A stretch of 64,000 bases of DNA from Streptococcus infantis (GTDB taxonomy: Bacteria > Bacillota > Bacilli > Lactobacillales > Streptococcaceae). Shown here in pieces: positions 44,153 to 54,666 of this stretch. The notes beneath the pieces are model-generated. The model made no database searches and was not told the origin of the DNA. It saw nothing but the letters and a program-made list of their open reading frames with translations. The number at the start of each line of letters is the position of its first letter. Position 1 is the stretch's first letter. The DNA lies in contig NZ_JYOV01000011.1 in assembly GCF_000963255.1 (NCBI RefSeq), positions 24,534 to 88,533 on the forward strand, in the 5' to 3' direction. A program made the translations under genes and the position numbers.

Positions 44153-44569
44153 ATGCCTACAATTAACCAATTGGTTCGCAAACCGCGTAAATCAAAAGTA
44201 GAAAAATCTAAATCACCAGCTTTGAACGTTGGTTACAACAGTCATAAAAAAGTTCAAACAAACGTTTCTTCACCACAAAAACGTGGTGTTGCAACTCGTG
44301 TTGGAACAATGACACCTAAAAAACCTAACTCTGCCCTTCGTAAATTTGCTCGTGTACGTTTGAGCAACCTTATCGAAGTTACTGCCTACATCCCAGGTAT
44401 CGGACACAACTTGCAAGAGCACAGCGTGGTGCTTCTTCGCGGTGGACGTGTAAAAGACCTTCCAGGGGTACGTTACCATATCGTCCGTGGTGCACTTGAT
44501 ACTGCAGGTGTTAACGATCGTAAACAAGGCCGTTCTAAATACGGTACTAAACGTCCGAAAAAAGCATAA
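44153..44569 (+). CDS. rpsL: Ribosomal protein uS12
   Basis: 138 residues. Small-subunit decoding-centre protein. [15 protein letters not shown] carries the unmutated Lys of the streptomycin-sensitive sequence and [10 protein letters not shown] the second resistance-associated site, also wild type. It is cotranscribed with rpsG (20-nt gap). Confidence 0.98.
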   Translation: MPTINQLVRKPRKSKVEKSKSPALNVGYNSHKKVQTNVSSPQKRGVATRVGTMTPKKPNSALRKFARVRLSNLIEVTAYIPGIGHNLQEHSVVLLRGGRVKDLPGVRYHIVRGALDTAGVNDRKQGRSKYGTKRPKKA

Positions 44570-44588
44570 GGAAAGGGGATAAAGAGAA

Positions 44589-45059
44589 ATGAGTCGTAAA
44601 AATAGAGCTCCAAAACGTGACGTATTGCCAGATCCGCTTTACAATTCACAATTAGTTACTCGTCTTATCAACCGCGTTATGCTTGACGGTAAACGTGGTA
44701 CAGCTGCTTCAATCGTTTACGGTGCTTTTGAACAAATCAAAGAAGTTACTGGTAACGATGCACTTGAAGTATTTGAAACAGCTATGGAAAACATCATGCC
44801 TGTACTTGAAGTACGTGCACGTCGTGTTGGTGGTTCTAACTACCAAGTCCCAGTTGAAGTTCGTCCAGAACGTCGTACAACACTTGGACTTCGTTGGTTG
44901 GTAACAATCGCTCGCCTTCGTGGTGAACACACAATGCAAGACCGTCTTGCAAAAGAAATCTTGGATGCTGCTAACAACACTGGTGCAGCAGTTAAGAAAC
45001 GTGAAGACACTCACCGTATGGCTGAAGCTAACCGTGCCTTCGCACACTTCCGTTGGTAA
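44589..45059 (+). CDS. rpsG: Ribosomal protein uS7
   Basis: 156 residues, beginning [20 protein letters not shown], with [19 protein letters not shown] and ending [13 protein letters not shown], all uS7 signatures. It binds the 3' domain of 16S rRNA and, in other bacteria, autoregulates the str operon. A strong AAGGGGATAAAG site precedes it. Confidence 0.98.
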   Translation: MSRKNRAPKRDVLPDPLYNSQLVTRLINRVMLDGKRGTAASIVYGAFEQIKEVTGNDALEVFETAMENIMPVLEVRARRVGGSNYQVPVEVRPERRTTLGLRWLVTIARLRGEHTMQDRLAKEILDAANNTGAAVKKREDTHRMAEANRAFAHFRW

Positions 45060-45281
45060 AATCATGATGCTAGGAACGGCAAGGATGCAAAGTGAAAATA
45101 GGAAACTAACGCAGTATTCGATGAATACAAGGAAGTTTATCTTTTTCACACAGCATCCCGTTCCGGCTCAAATCGGCTAATTAACTTTAGCCCGGGTTCA
45201 ATTTAGCTCGGTCAGCTCTTAGCTATAACTCAACTTACCATTTCGTAAGTTGAAACCAACAATAACAAGATAAACATTGAG
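45060..45281 (+). other. Structured spacer between rpsG and fusA
   Basis: A long-range stem can join GGAACG-GCAA-GGATGC (45073-45088) to GCATCC-CGTTCC (45153-45164), with a loop of 64 nt. A second hairpin, CAACTTAC/GTAAGTTG, lies at 45232-45253. No gene is credible here. Confidence 0.55.
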
Positions 45282-45310
45282 AACGGGTAGGTCCTGCCTA
45301 TCCGTTTTTA
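45282..45310 (+). terminator. Terminator before fusA
   Basis: AACGGGTAGG pairs with CCTATCCGTT (one wobble), followed by TTTTA. It separates rpsL-rpsG from fusA. Confidence 0.75.
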
Positions 45311-45318
45311 TTAAATCG

Positions 45319-45327
45319 TGTTATAAT
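45319..45327 (+). promoter_or_regulatory. Extended -10 promoter of fusA
   Basis: TGTTATAAT with a weak -35. It lies 37 nt before the start codon. Confidence 0.6.
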
Positions 45328-45364
45328 AGAATAGAAATAAAAAAATATAGGAGAAACAAACCTC

Positions 45365-47446
45365 ATGGCACGCGAATTTTCACTTGAAAAAACTCGTAAT
45401 ATCGGTATCATGGCTCACGTCGATGCTGGTAAAACAACTACTACTGAGCGTATCCTTTACTACACTGGTAAAATCCACAAAATCGGTGAAACTCACGAAG
45501 GTGCGTCACAAATGGACTGGATGGAGCAAGAGCAAGAACGTGGTATCACTATCACATCTGCTGCGACAACAGCTCAATGGAACAACCACCGCGTAAATAT
45601 CATCGACACACCAGGACACGTGGACTTCACAATCGAAGTACAACGTTCTCTTCGTGTATTGGACGGTGCGGTTACAGTTCTTGACTCACAATCAGGTGTT
45701 GAGCCTCAAACTGAAACAGTTTGGCGTCAAGCAACTGAGTACGGAGTTCCACGTATCGTATTTGCCAACAAAATGGACAAAATCGGTGCTGACTTCCTTT
45801 ACTCAGTAAGCACACTTCACGATCGTCTTCAAGCTAACGCACACCCAATTCAATTGCCAATCGGTTCTGAAGATGACTTCCGTGGAATCATCGACTTGAT
45901 CAAGATGAAGGCTGAAATCTATACTAACGACCTTGGTACAGATATCCTTGAAGAAGACATTCCAGCTGAATACCTTGACCAAGCTCAAGAATACCGTGAA
46001 AAATTGATCGAAGCAGTTGCTGAAACTGACGAAGAATTGATGATGAAATACCTCGAAGGTGAAGAAATCACTAACGAAGAATTGAAAGCTGGTATCCGTA
46101 AAGCAACTATCAACGTTGAATTCTTCCCAGTATTGTGTGGTTCTGCCTTCAAGAACAAAGGTGTTCAATTGATGCTTGATGCGGTTATCGACTACCTTCC
46201 AAGCCCGCTTGACATCCCAGCGATCAAAGGTATCAACCCAGATACAGATGAAGAAGAAACTCGTCCTGCATCTGACGAAGAGCCATTTGCAGCTCTTGCC
46301 TTCAAGATCATGACTGACCCATTCGTAGGTCGTTTGACATTCTTCCGTGTTTACTCAGGTGTTCTTCAATCAGGTTCTTACGTATTGAACACTTCTAAAG
46401 GTAAACGTGAACGTATCGGACGTATCCTTCAAATGCACGCTAACAGCCGTCAAGAAATCGACACTGTTTACTCAGGTGATATCGCTGCTGCCGTTGGTTT
46501 GAAAGATACTACAACTGGTGACTCATTGACAGATGAAAAAGCTAAAATCATCCTTGAGTCAATCAACGTTCCAGAACCAGTTATCCAATTGATGGTTGAG
46601 CCTAAATCTAAAGCAGACCAAGATAAGATGGGTATCGCCCTTCAAAAATTGGCTGAAGAAGATCCAACATTCCGCGTTGAAACTAACGTTGAAACTGGTG
46701 AAACAGTTATCTCTGGTATGGGTGAGCTTCACCTTGACGTCCTTGTTGACCGTATGCGTCGTGAGTTCAAAGTTGAAGCGAACGTAGGTGCTCCTCAAGT
46801 ATCTTACCGTGAAACATTCCGTGCTCCTACTCAAGCACGTGGATTCTTCAAACGTCAGTCTGGTGGTAAAGGTCAGTTCGGTGATGTATGGATTGAATTT
46901 ACTCCAAACGAAGAAGGAAAAGGATTCGAATTCGAAAACGCAATCGTCGGTGGTGTGGTTCCTCGTGAATTTATCCCAGCGGTTGAAAAAGGTTTGGTAG
47001 AATCTATGGCTAACGGTGTTCTTGCTGGTTACCCAATGGTTGACGTTAAAGCTAAGCTTTACGATGGTTCATACCACGATGTCGACTCATCTGAAACTGC
47101 CTTCAAGATCGCTGCATCTCTTGCACTTAAAGAAGCTGCTAAGACTGCACAACCAGCTATCCTTGAACCAATGATGCTTGTAACAATCACTGTTCCAGAA
47201 GAAAACCTTGGTGATGTTATGGGTCACGTAACTGCTCGTCGTGGACGTGTAGATGGTATGGAAGCACATGGTAACAGCCAAATCGTTCGTGCTTACGTTC
47301 CACTTGCTGAAATGTTCGGTTACGCAACAGTTCTTCGTTCTGCATCACAAGGACGTGGTACATTCATGATGGTATTCGACCACTACGAAGATGTACCTAA
47401 GTCAGTACAAGAAGAAATCATTAAGAAAAACAAAGGTGAAGAATAA
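45365..47446 (+). CDS. fusA: Elongation factor G
   Basis: 693 residues. GTPase motifs: [43 protein letters not shown] and [11 protein letters not shown]. Domains II-V follow with [17 protein letters not shown] and [17 protein letters not shown]. It drives translocation and, with RRF, ribosome recycling. Codon use is strongly biased (CGT, GGT, AAC), as expected for high expression. It starts behind TAGGAGA. Confidence 0.98.
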   Translation: MAREFSLEKTRNIGIMAHVDAGKTTTTERILYYTGKIHKIGETHEGASQMDWMEQEQERGITITSAATTAQWNNHRVNIIDTPGHVDFTIEVQRSLRVLDGAVTVLDSQSGVEPQTETVWRQATEYGVPRIVFANKMDKIGADFLYSVSTLHDRLQANAHPIQLPIGSEDDFRGIIDLIKMKAEIYTNDLGTDILEEDIPAEYLDQAQEYREKLIEAVAETDEELMMKYLEGEEITNEELKAGIRKATINVEFFPVLCGSAFKNKGVQLMLDAVIDYLPSPLDIPAIKGINPDTDEEETRPASDEEPFAALAFKIMTDPFVGRLTFFRVYSGVLQSGSYVLNTSKGKRERIGRILQMHANSRQEIDTVYSGDIAAAVGLKDTTTGDSLTDEKAKIILESINVPEPVIQLMVEPKSKADQDKMGIALQKLAEEDPTFRVETNVETGETVISGMGELHLDVLVDRMRREFKVEANVGAPQVSYRETFRAPTQARGFFKRQSGGKGQFGDVWIEFTPNEEGKGFEFENAIVGGVVPREFIPAVEKGLVESMANGVLAGYPMVDVKAKLYDGSYHDVDSSETAFKIAASLALKEAAKTAQPAILEPMMLVTITVPEENLGDVMGHVTARRGRVDGMEAHGNSQIVRAYVPLAEMFGYATVLRSASQGRGTFMMVFDHYEDVPKSVQEEIIKKNKGEE

Positions 47447-47460
47447 TTCACCGTCACTTT

Positions 47461-47490
47461 AAAAGAAGTCACTTTGTGGCTTCTTTTTCT
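47461..47490 (+). terminator. Terminator after fusA
   Basis: AAAAGAAGTCAC pairs with GTGGCTTCTTTTT. Confidence 0.9.
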
Positions 47491-47559
47491 GTTTGGTAGA
47501 AATAGGTAAAAGTGCCTCAAATATGGTAAAATAGAAGGAGTATATTGTGAGGAAAATGG

Positions 47560-50500
47560 ATGTCAACCACTTTTGAAATTTTAATGAATCAGTTGGGAAT
47601 ACCCGCTGAAATGAGAAATCATGAGGCCTTCTCTCAGGCTGAAATAGAACAAGTTATTGTTCATAAACGAAGCAAAGTTTGGGAGTTTCATTTTGTTTTT
47701 GAAAATATCTTGCCTTTTGAACTTTTCCTAGAGTTGAAAAGAGGCTTGAAAGAAGAATTCTCAAAAACAGGAAATCAGGCTAGTTTTGAGATAAAAACGC
47801 GAAATCAGGAATTTTCTAGAGAACTTTTACAAGCCTACTATCGAGAGGCTTTTTCGGATGGTCCTTGCGCTAGTCAAGGTTTTCGTTCTATATATCAGAA
47901 TTTTCAGGTTCGCTTTGAAAATGACCAGTTAATCATTGAAGCTTCTGAAGCGGCAGATACAGAGCATTTTAGAAAAAATCATCTGCCAAATCTTAGCAAA
48001 CAGTTGGAACTTTTTGGCTTTCCTAAATTATCCTGCATTTTAGAAAAAAATGAAGAGCTCACGAGGGAAGAGCGAGAGGCCTTTCAGACGGAAAATCAAA
48101 TGATTATCCAAGCTGCCAATGAAGAAACACTTCGTGCTATGGAACAGTTAGAACAGATGGCGCCACCACCTCCAGTAGAGGATAAGCCTGTCTTTGACTT
48201 CCAAGCCAAGAAAGCAGCTGCCAAGCCAAAACTAGACAAGGCAGAGATTACTCCTATGATTGAGGTTAATACTGAGGAAAATCGTCTGGTTTTTGAAGGA
48301 GTTGTCTTTGATGTCGAGCAGAAGGTGACTAGAACAGGTCGTGTTTTGATTAACTTCAAGATGACAGACTACACTTCTAGCTTCTCTATGCAAAAATGGG
48401 TCAAGAACGAAGAAGAAGCTCTGAAGTTTGACATGATCAAGAAAAATTCTTGGCTCCGTGTTCGTGGGAATGTTGAGGTCAATAATTTCACGCGAGACTT
48501 GACCATGAATGTACAGGATGTTCAGGAAGTTGTCCACTATGAGCGTAAAGACTTGATGCCAGAGGGAGAGCGTCGTGTTGAGTTTCATGCCCATACCAAT
48601 ATGTCGACCATGGATGCTCTACCTGAAGTTGAAGAACTCGTTGCGAAAGCAGCTAAATGGGGTCATAAAGCGGTAGCAATCACGGACCACGGAAATGTTC
48701 AATCCTTCCCTCATGGCTATAAGGCTGCTAAGAAAGCAGGCATCCAGCTGATCTATGGGATGGAAGCTAATATCGTTGAAGACCGTGTACCTATCGTCTA
48801 TAATGAAGTTGAGATGGATTTGTCTGAAGCAACCTATGTAGTCTTTGACGTGGAAACGACTGGACTTTCAGCTATCTATAATGACTTGATTCAGGTCGCA
48901 GCTTCCAAGATGTATAAGGGCAATATCGTAGCTGAATTTGATGAATTTATCAATCCTGGTCACCCCTTATCAGCCTTTACTACTGAATTGACAGGAATTA
49001 CGGATGAGCATGTGAAAAATGCCAAACCCTTGGTTCAAGTTCTGAAAGAATTCCAAGAGTTTTGTAAGGATACCGTTCTTGTAGCCCACAATGCAACCTT
49101 TGACGTTGGCTTTATGAATGCCAACTATGAACGTCATGGCTTGCCAAAAATCACTCAGCCCGTCATCGATACGCTAGAATTCGCAAGAAATCTCTATCCT
49201 GAGTATAAACGTCATGGTCTAGGACCTTTGACTAAACGTTTTGGTGTTGCCCTAGAACACCACCACATGGCCAACTACGATGCGGAAGCAACTGGCCGTT
49301 TGCTCTTTATCTTTATTAAGGAAGTAGCAGAAAAACACGGTGTGACAGATTTGGCACGATTAAACCTTGATTTAATCAGTCCAGATTCTTATAAAAAAGC
49401 TCGCGTCAAGCATGCGACCATCTATGTGAAAAATCAAGTGGGCTTGAAAAATATCTTTAAACTGGTTTCTCTCTCAAATACCCAGTATTTTGAAGGAGTT
49501 CCACGAATTCCACGTACGGTGCTAGATGCTCATCGAGAAGGTTTAATCTTGGGCTCCGCTTGTACAGAAGGGGAAGTCTTTGATGCAGTCGTATCACAAG
49601 GTGTTGATGCAGCGGTCGAAGTTGCTAAATACTACGACTTTATCGAGGTGATGCCCCCGGCTATCTATGCACCTCTGATTACCAAAGAGCAGGTCAAGGA
49701 CATGGAGGAACTCCAAACCATCATCAAGAGCTTGATAGAGGTTGGAGATCGTCTAGACAAGCCAGTTCTTGCGACAGGAAATGTCCACTATCTCGAACCC
49801 GAGGATGAAATTTATCGAGAAATCATCGTCCGCAGTCTAGGTCAGGGGGCGATGATTAACCGAACGATCGGTCATGGAGAAGCTGCTCAACCAGCTCCGC
49901 TACCCAAGGCGCATTTTAGAACAACCAATGAAATGTTGGATGAATTTGCCTTTCTAGGGGAAGATTTGGCTCGCAAGATTGTCATTGAAAATACCAATGC
50001 CTTGGCAGAAATCTTTGAACCTGTGGAGGTTGTAAAGGGTGATTTGTACACACCTTTCATTGACAAAGCTGAAGAAACAGTTGCTGAATTAACCTATAAA
50101 AAAGCTTTTGAAATTTATGGAAATCCACTGCCAGATATCGTTGATTTACGGATTGAAAAGGAATTGACTTCTATCCTAGGGAATGGTTTCGCCGTGATTT
50201 ATCTGGCTTCACAGATGCTAGTACACCGTTCCAACGAACGAGGTTACTTGGTTGGTTCCCGTGGGTCTGTTGGATCTAGTTTCGTTGCGACCATGATTGG
50301 AATTACCGAGGTCAATCCTCTCTCGCCTCACTATGTCTGTGGTCAGTGTCAATACAGTGAGTTTATCACGGATGGTTCCTACGGTTCAGGTTTTGATATG
50401 CCAAATAAAGACTGTCCAAACTGTGGTCACAAGCTTAGCAAGAACGGACAGGATATTCCTTTCGAGACCTTCCTTGGTTTTGATGGGGACAAGGTACCCG

Positions 50501-51954
50501 ATATCGATTTGAACTTCTCAGGTGAGGATCAGCCGAGCGCCCACTTGGATGTTCGTGATATCTTTGGGGAAGAATATGCCTTCCGTGCAGGAACGGTAGG
50601 TACGGTGGCTGCTAAGACGGCCTATGGATTTGTCAAGGGTTATGAGCGTGACTATGGCAAGTTCTACCGTGAAGCTGAAGTAGAGCGCCTAGCCCAAGGA
50701 GCTGCTGGTGTTAAACGGACGACCGGTCAGCACCCAGGGGGAATCGTTGTTATTCCAAACTATATGGACGTCTATGACTTTACACCGGTTCAATATCCAG
50801 CAGATGATGTGACCGCTGAATGGCAGACTACTCACTTTAACTTCCACGATATCGACGAGAACGTCCTCAAGCTCGATGTCCTTGGTCATGATGATCCTAC
50901 CATGATTCGGAAACTGCAGGACTTGTCAGGCATTGATCCAAACGATATTCCGATGGACGACCCAGGTATCATGGCTCTCTTCTCGGGGACAGATATCCTG
51001 GGAGTGACCCCTGAGCAAATCGGGACTTCAACTGGCATGCTTGGTATTCCAGAATTTGGAACCAACTTTGTTCGCGGAATGGTGGATGAAACCCATCCGA
51101 CGACCTTTGCGGAGTTGCTACAGCTTTCTGGTCTGTCTCACGGTACCGACGTATGGTTGGGAAATGCCCAGGACTTGATTAAGGCAGGAATTGCGGATCT
51201 GTCAACCGTTATCGGATGTCGGGATGACATCATGGTTTACCTCATGCACGCTGGTCTAGATCCAAAGATGGCCTTTACCATCATGGAGCGAGTGCGTAAG
51301 GGCTTGTGGCTCAAAATCTCTGAAGAAGAGCGCAATGGTTATATCGAAGCCATGAAGGCCAACAATGTGCCTGAGTGGTATATCGAATCTTGTGGAAAAA
51401 TTAAGTACATGTTCCCTAAAGCCCACGCGGCTGCCTACGTTATGATGGCCTTGCGTGTAGCCTACTTCAAGGTTCACCATCCGATTTATTACTACTGTGC
51501 TTACTTCTCCATCCGTGCCAAGGCCTTTGATATCAAGACCATGGGTGCAGGCTTGGATGCTATCAAACGCAAGATGCAAGAAATTGCTGAAAAGCGCAAG
51601 AACAATGAAGCTTCCAACGTGGAAATCGACCTCTATACAACGCTTGAAATCGTCAATGAGATGTGGGAACGTGGCTTCAAATTTGGGAAGTTGGACCTCT
51701 ATCGTAGTGATGCAACTGAATTCATCATCGATGGAGACACCCTCATCCCACCGTTTGTCGCTATGGATGGTCTAGGGGAGAACGTTGCTAAGCAATTGGT
51801 TCGTGCTCGTCAAGAAGGTGAGTTCCTCTCTAAAACAGAACTTCGCAAGCGTGGTGGACTCTCATCAACCTTGGTTGAAAAGATGGATGAAATGGGGATT
51901 CTCGGCAATATGCCAGAGGATAACCAGTTGAGTCTGTTTGATGATTTGTTTTAA
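47560..51954 (+). CDS. polC: DNA polymerase III PolC
   Basis: 1464 residues, the replicative Gram-positive type. An N-terminal OB region precedes the split PHP domain ([20 protein letters not shown], about residue 340). The inserted proofreading exonuclease begins [20 protein letters not shown] (about 427) with [12 protein letters not shown]. The palm includes the [15 protein letters not shown] catalytic Asp pair, and a zinc site [17 protein letters not shown] lies near 926. It ends in a clamp-binding QLSLFDDLF. The start is the ATG at 47560; a TAAAAT-type -10 lies shortly before it. Confidence 0.98.
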   Translation: MSTTFEILMNQLGIPAEMRNHEAFSQAEIEQVIVHKRSKVWEFHFVFENILPFELFLELKRGLKEEFSKTGNQASFEIKTRNQEFSRELLQAYYREAFSDGPCASQGFRSIYQNFQVRFENDQLIIEASEAADTEHFRKNHLPNLSKQLELFGFPKLSCILEKNEELTREEREAFQTENQMIIQAANEETLRAMEQLEQMAPPPPVEDKPVFDFQAKKAAAKPKLDKAEITPMIEVNTEENRLVFEGVVFDVEQKVTRTGRVLINFKMTDYTSSFSMQKWVKNEEEALKFDMIKKNSWLRVRGNVEVNNFTRDLTMNVQDVQEVVHYERKDLMPEGERRVEFHAHTNMSTMDALPEVEELVAKAAKWGHKAVAITDHGNVQSFPHGYKAAKKAGIQLIYGMEANIVEDRVPIVYNEVEMDLSEATYVVFDVETTGLSAIYNDLIQVAASKMYKGNIVAEFDEFINPGHPLSAFTTELTGITDEHVKNAKPLVQVLKEFQEFCKDTVLVAHNATFDVGFMNANYERHGLPKITQPVIDTLEFARNLYPEYKRHGLGPLTKRFGVALEHHHMANYDAEATGRLLFIFIKEVAEKHGVTDLARLNLDLISPDSYKKARVKHATIYVKNQVGLKNIFKLVSLSNTQYFEGVPRIPRTVLDAHREGLILGSACTEGEVFDAVVSQGVDAAVEVAKYYDFIEVMPPAIYAPLITKEQVKDMEELQTIIKSLIEVGDRLDKPVLATGNVHYLEPEDEIYREIIVRSLGQGAMINRTIGHGEAAQPAPLPKAHFRTTNEMLDEFAFLGEDLARKIVIENTNALAEIFEPVEVVKGDLYTPFIDKAEETVAELTYKKAFEIYGNPLPDIVDLRIEKELTSILGNGFAVIYLASQMLVHRSNERGYLVGSRGSVGSSFVATMIGITEVNPLSPHYVCGQCQYSEFITDGSYGSGFDMPNKDCPNCGHKLSKNGQDIPFETFLGFDGDKVPDIDLNFSGEDQPSAHLDVRDIFGEEYAFRAGTVGTVAAKTAYGFVKGYERDYGKFYREAEVERLAQGAAGVKRTTGQHPGGIVVIPNYMDVYDFTPVQYPADDVTAEWQTTHFNFHDIDENVLKLDVLGHDDPTMIRKLQDLSGIDPNDIPMDDPGIMALFSGTDILGVTPEQIGTSTGMLGIPEFGTNFVRGMVDETHPTTFAELLQLSGLSHGTDVWLGNAQDLIKAGIADLSTVIGCRDDIMVYLMHAGLDPKMAFTIMERVRKGLWLKISEEERNGYIEAMKANNVPEWYIESCGKIKYMFPKAHAAAYVMMALRVAYFKVHHPIYYYCAYFSIRAKAFDIKTMGAGLDAIKRKMQEIAEKRKNNEASNVEIDLYTTLEIVNEMWERGFKFGKLDLYRSDATEFIIDGDTLIPPFVAMDGLGENVAKQLVRARQEGEFLSKTELRKRGGLSSTLVEKMDEMGILGNMPEDNQLSLFDDLF

Positions 51955-51963
51955 TAGTTTGAA

Positions 51964-52668
51964 ATGTCTTATGTAGATTTGAGTTTGTTAATGATGGTAA
52001 AGCAAAAAAGAGCAACACCTTGGAAACCAGGGAAAGTTATTTCCATACGCTTGCGAAATGGCGTTTACGTATTAGCACAAATGGTGCGTGATCCCTATCT
52101 GGTATTTTTCAACCATTTTAACGAAGAAAATAACTGGAAGGGAGTGACCTTGAAAGAGGAGGATATCCTTTTTTGTAAAGCAGTTACTCGTCAGTTTCTA
52201 CGCTATAGTCCTGTAGCGATCGTCAAAGAAATTAACCCCCTGTTAGATTATGGACTACCCAAAGAATGGATCTATAGTCATATTGGAGGGCATCCTATTA
52301 CTGTTTCGGTAAAGGGACGGGAGCGCCAAGTAGCTGGTTTTGGTCGACGCTGTTCTTTAGTTCTAGCGGATAAGGACAGTGGTCAACCGGAGGATAATCC
52401 ACTTATGGGCCTCTTCCGAGCTTATATCATACCAGATATCAAAGAACAGGATTGGGAACGAGTAGGTCAGGCTGAACACATGTCCATTGAAGTATTTCCA
52501 ACACTCAATGAGCGTCTCTACCTTTGCTATCTTTATGGGAAAAATATAAATCCAGAACAAGATATCTCTTTGGGAAAGCCCCTGCTTGATGACTATGAAA
52601 CTTATGTAGATATCCTCACTAACAGCCCAGAGGCTCAACGTCTCTATCTAGGAGAGTACGAAGAATAA
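51964..52668 (+). CDS. Imm26-like protein
   Basis: 234 residues; the ribosome-binding site is weak and ATGs at 51991 and 51994 are possible starts. The segment TPWKPGKVISIRLRNGVYVL, then AQMVRDPYLVFFN, resembles the Imm26 immunity fold (a beta-rich domain of polymorphic-toxin immunity proteins). No toxin gene is adjacent, so a stand-alone or orphan immunity role is speculative. Placed 9 nt after polC, it may be cotranscribed with it. Confidence 0.5.
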   Translation: MSYVDLSLLMMVKQKRATPWKPGKVISIRLRNGVYVLAQMVRDPYLVFFNHFNEENNWKGVTLKEEDILFCKAVTRQFLRYSPVAIVKEINPLLDYGLPKEWIYSHIGGHPITVSVKGRERQVAGFGRRCSLVLADKDSGQPEDNPLMGLFRAYIIPDIKEQDWERVGQAEHMSIEVFPTLNERLYLCYLYGKNINPEQDISLGKPLLDDYETYVDILTNSPEAQRLYLGEYEE

Positions 52669-52681
52669 GAAAGGACATTTC

Positions 52682-52834
52682 ATGAAACTCAGAATTTTTG
52701 CGGAAGACAAGACTGCTCAAAAGGTTTTTGAATATCAATTAGATCTTGCTGGTCAGACAATTCTTCTATCGACAGTACTCTTGTCAGGTGCTATTGCTTT
52801 GGCAGGAATATTTTCTGCTTTGAAAGAAAAATAA
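52682..52834 (+). CDS. Small membrane protein, function unknown
   Basis: 50 residues with an AAAGGA ribosome-binding site 6 nt before the ATG. A soluble start (MKLRIFAEDKTAQKVFEYQL) precedes one helix (TILLSTVLLSGAIALAGIFS). It lies 13 nt after the Imm26-like gene and 22 nt before pepS, so it shares their transcript. No family recognised. Confidence 0.6.
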   Translation: MKLRIFAEDKTAQKVFEYQLDLAGQTILLSTVLLSGAIALAGIFSALKEK

Positions 52835-52856
52835 AAATAGAAAAGAGAAAACAAGA

Positions 52857-54098
52857 ATGGTTTTACCAAATTTTAAAGAAAATCTAGAAAAATATGCTAA
52901 GTTGTTGGTTGCAAACGGAGTGAATGTACAACCGGGTCATACCTTGGCTCTTTCTATCGATGTGGAGCAACGTGAGTTGGCGCATTTAATTGTCAAAGAA
53001 GCTTATGCACTTGGAGCACACGAAGTTATCGTTCAATGGGCTGACGACTTTGTAAATCGTGAGAAATTCCTTCACGCGCCACTAGAACGTTTGGACAATG
53101 TTCCCGAATACAAGATTGCTGAGATGAACTACCTCCTTGAAAACAAAGCAAGTCGTCTTGGTGTCCGTTCTTCAGACCCAGGTGCCTTGAACGGAGTGGA
53201 CGCTGAAAAGCTCTCTGCTTCTGCTAAAGCTATGGGAATTGCTATGAAGCCAATGCGTATCGCAACTCAATCCAACAAGGTTAGCTGGACTGTAGCTGCC
53301 GCAGCTGGACTTGAGTGGGCTAAGAAGGTCTTTCCAAATGCAGCGAGCGATGAAGAGGCAGTGGACCTCCTTTGGGACCAAATCTTCAAGACTTGCCGTA
53401 TCTACGAGGAAGATCCAGTTAAGGCTTGGGAAGAACATGCAGCTATCTTGAAGAGCAAGGCGGAAATGCTGAACAAAGAACAATTCTCAGCCCTTCACTA
53501 TACAGCGCCTGGAACAGATTTGACACTTGGCTTGCCTAAGAACCACGTCTGGGAATCAGCTGGAGCGATCAATGCCCAAGGTGAAGGATTTTTGCCAAAT
53601 ATGCCAACAGAAGAAGTCTTTACAGCTCCTGATTTCCGTCGCGCAGATGGTTATGTAACGTCTACAAAACCACTCAGCTACAATGGAAACATCATCGAAG
53701 GCATCAAAGTAACCTTTGAAAATGGTCAAATCGTTGATATTACTGCTGAAAAGGGTGACCAGGTTATGAAGGACCTTGTCTTTAAGAATGCTGGTGCGCG
53801 TGCCTTGGGTGAATGTGCCTTGGTACCAGATCCAAGTCCAATTTCCCAGTCAGGGATTACCTTCTTTAACACTCTTTTCGACGAAAATGCTTCGAACCAC
53901 TTGGCTATCGGTGCCGCTTACGCAACTAGCGTTGTTGGTGGAGCAGAGATGAGCGAAGAAGAGCTTGAAGCTGCAGGACTTAACCGTTCAGATGTTCACG
54001 TTGACTTTATGATTGGTTCTAATCAAATGGATATCGATGGTATCCGTGAGGATGGAACGCGCGTACCACTTTTCCGCAATGGAGATTGGGCAATTTAA
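52857..54098 (+). CDS. pepS: Aminopeptidase PepS (M29 family)
   Basis: 413 residues, the family's length. M29 metal ligands are expected among the Glu/His/Asp of ECALVPDPSPISQSGITFFN, NTLFDENASNHLAIGAAYAT and DVHVDFMIGSNQMDIDG, all clearly present. Cytoplasmic metallo-aminopeptidase removing N-terminal residues, including aromatic or basic ones in related streptococci. A GlsB-like gene follows after 9 nt. Confidence 0.95.
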   Translation: MVLPNFKENLEKYAKLLVANGVNVQPGHTLALSIDVEQRELAHLIVKEAYALGAHEVIVQWADDFVNREKFLHAPLERLDNVPEYKIAEMNYLLENKASRLGVRSSDPGALNGVDAEKLSASAKAMGIAMKPMRIATQSNKVSWTVAAAAGLEWAKKVFPNAASDEEAVDLLWDQIFKTCRIYEEDPVKAWEEHAAILKSKAEMLNKEQFSALHYTAPGTDLTLGLPKNHVWESAGAINAQGEGFLPNMPTEEVFTAPDFRRADGYVTSTKPLSYNGNIIEGIKVTFENGQIVDITAEKGDQVMKDLVFKNAGARALGECALVPDPSPISQSGITFFNTLFDENASNHLAIGAAYATSVVGGAEMSEEELEAAGLNRSDVHVDFMIGSNQMDIDGIREDGTRVPLFRNGDWAI

Positions 54099-54107
54099 GG
54101 AGAATCT

Positions 54108-54338
54108 ATGCTTGGAAGTATGTTTGTCGGACTTTTAATCGGACTACTAGCAGGAGCTATCACCAATCGTGGCGAACGTATGGGATGCTTCGGGAAAATG
54201 TTCCTCGGCTGGATTGGTGCCTTTCTAGGACAATTACTCTTTGGTTCTTGGGGACCAAGCCTAAGCGGTACAGCCATTATCCCATCAGTTCTTGGGGCCA
54301 TGATTTTACTAGCCATCTTCTGGGAAAGAGGAAGCTAA
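54108..54338 (+). CDS. GlsB/YeaQ/YmgE-family stress membrane protein
   Basis: 76 residues behind AAGGAGA. Two to three glycine-rich helices (MFVGLLIGLLAGAITNRGER, FLGWIGAFLGQLLFG, IIPSVLGAMILLAIFW) are the transglycosylase-associated-protein signature. These proteins are stress-induced; a role in anchoring Asp23-type proteins has been described for related GlsB/AmaP members. It follows pepS closely and ends before a repeat element. Confidence 0.88.
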   Translation: MLGSMFVGLLIGLLAGAITNRGERMGCFGKMFLGWIGAFLGQLLFGSWGPSLSGTAIIPSVLGAMILLAIFWERGS

Positions 54339-54375
54339 GTTTCGCTTTAGAAGGCAGATTAACTCTAAAGAATAA

Positions 54376-54557
54376 GAGAGAGGCTGGGACAAAAGTCCTA
54401 GCCTCTCAATTGTCTTTGGATTGTCGATCAAGACGCAGTGGTTGAGTGGCCTCTACTACGCTGATTTCATCAGCTTTTACAGCCCTACTCAATTGTGCGG
54501 AGGTGGGACGACGAAATCGAATTCTAACGAATTACCGATTTCTGTCCCACTCTCTCT
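54376..54557 (-). repeat. Dispersed 180-nt structured repeat, copy B
   Basis: Inverted copy of 25646-25825 with about six to eight differences. Ends GAGAGAGGCTGGGACA and TGTCCCACTCTCTC are near-inverted repeats. Its position, directly after a gene, is like that of copy A; it fills most of the 327-nt gap. Confidence 0.85.
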
Positions 54558-54650
54558 TTTTAGGTCGCTAGATAAAGTCATTTGAAAGCATTCATCTAAG
54601 CTTAGCCACAGAGCTTTCAGTGACTGGTTCTTTTTATATTGCCTCAAGTA

Positions 54651-54666
54651 TGGTACAATAAAAGCA
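54651..54666 (+). promoter_or_regulatory. Extended -10 promoter abutting the LysR start codon
   Basis: TGGTACAAT at 54651-54659 puts the transcript start at 54665-54666, i.e. on the A of the ATG at 54666. This would make a leaderless mRNA. No ribosome-binding site precedes the ATG. Confidence 0.6.

Noticed and set aside
44709..45149. 146-codon minus-strand frame over rpsG
   Set aside because: Cys/Phe/Ser-rich antisense reading of a highly biased ribosomal protein gene.
54086..54445. 119-codon forward frame over the GlsB-like gene and repeat
   Set aside because: Out of frame with the well-supported GlsB-like gene and reading into the non-coding repeat.
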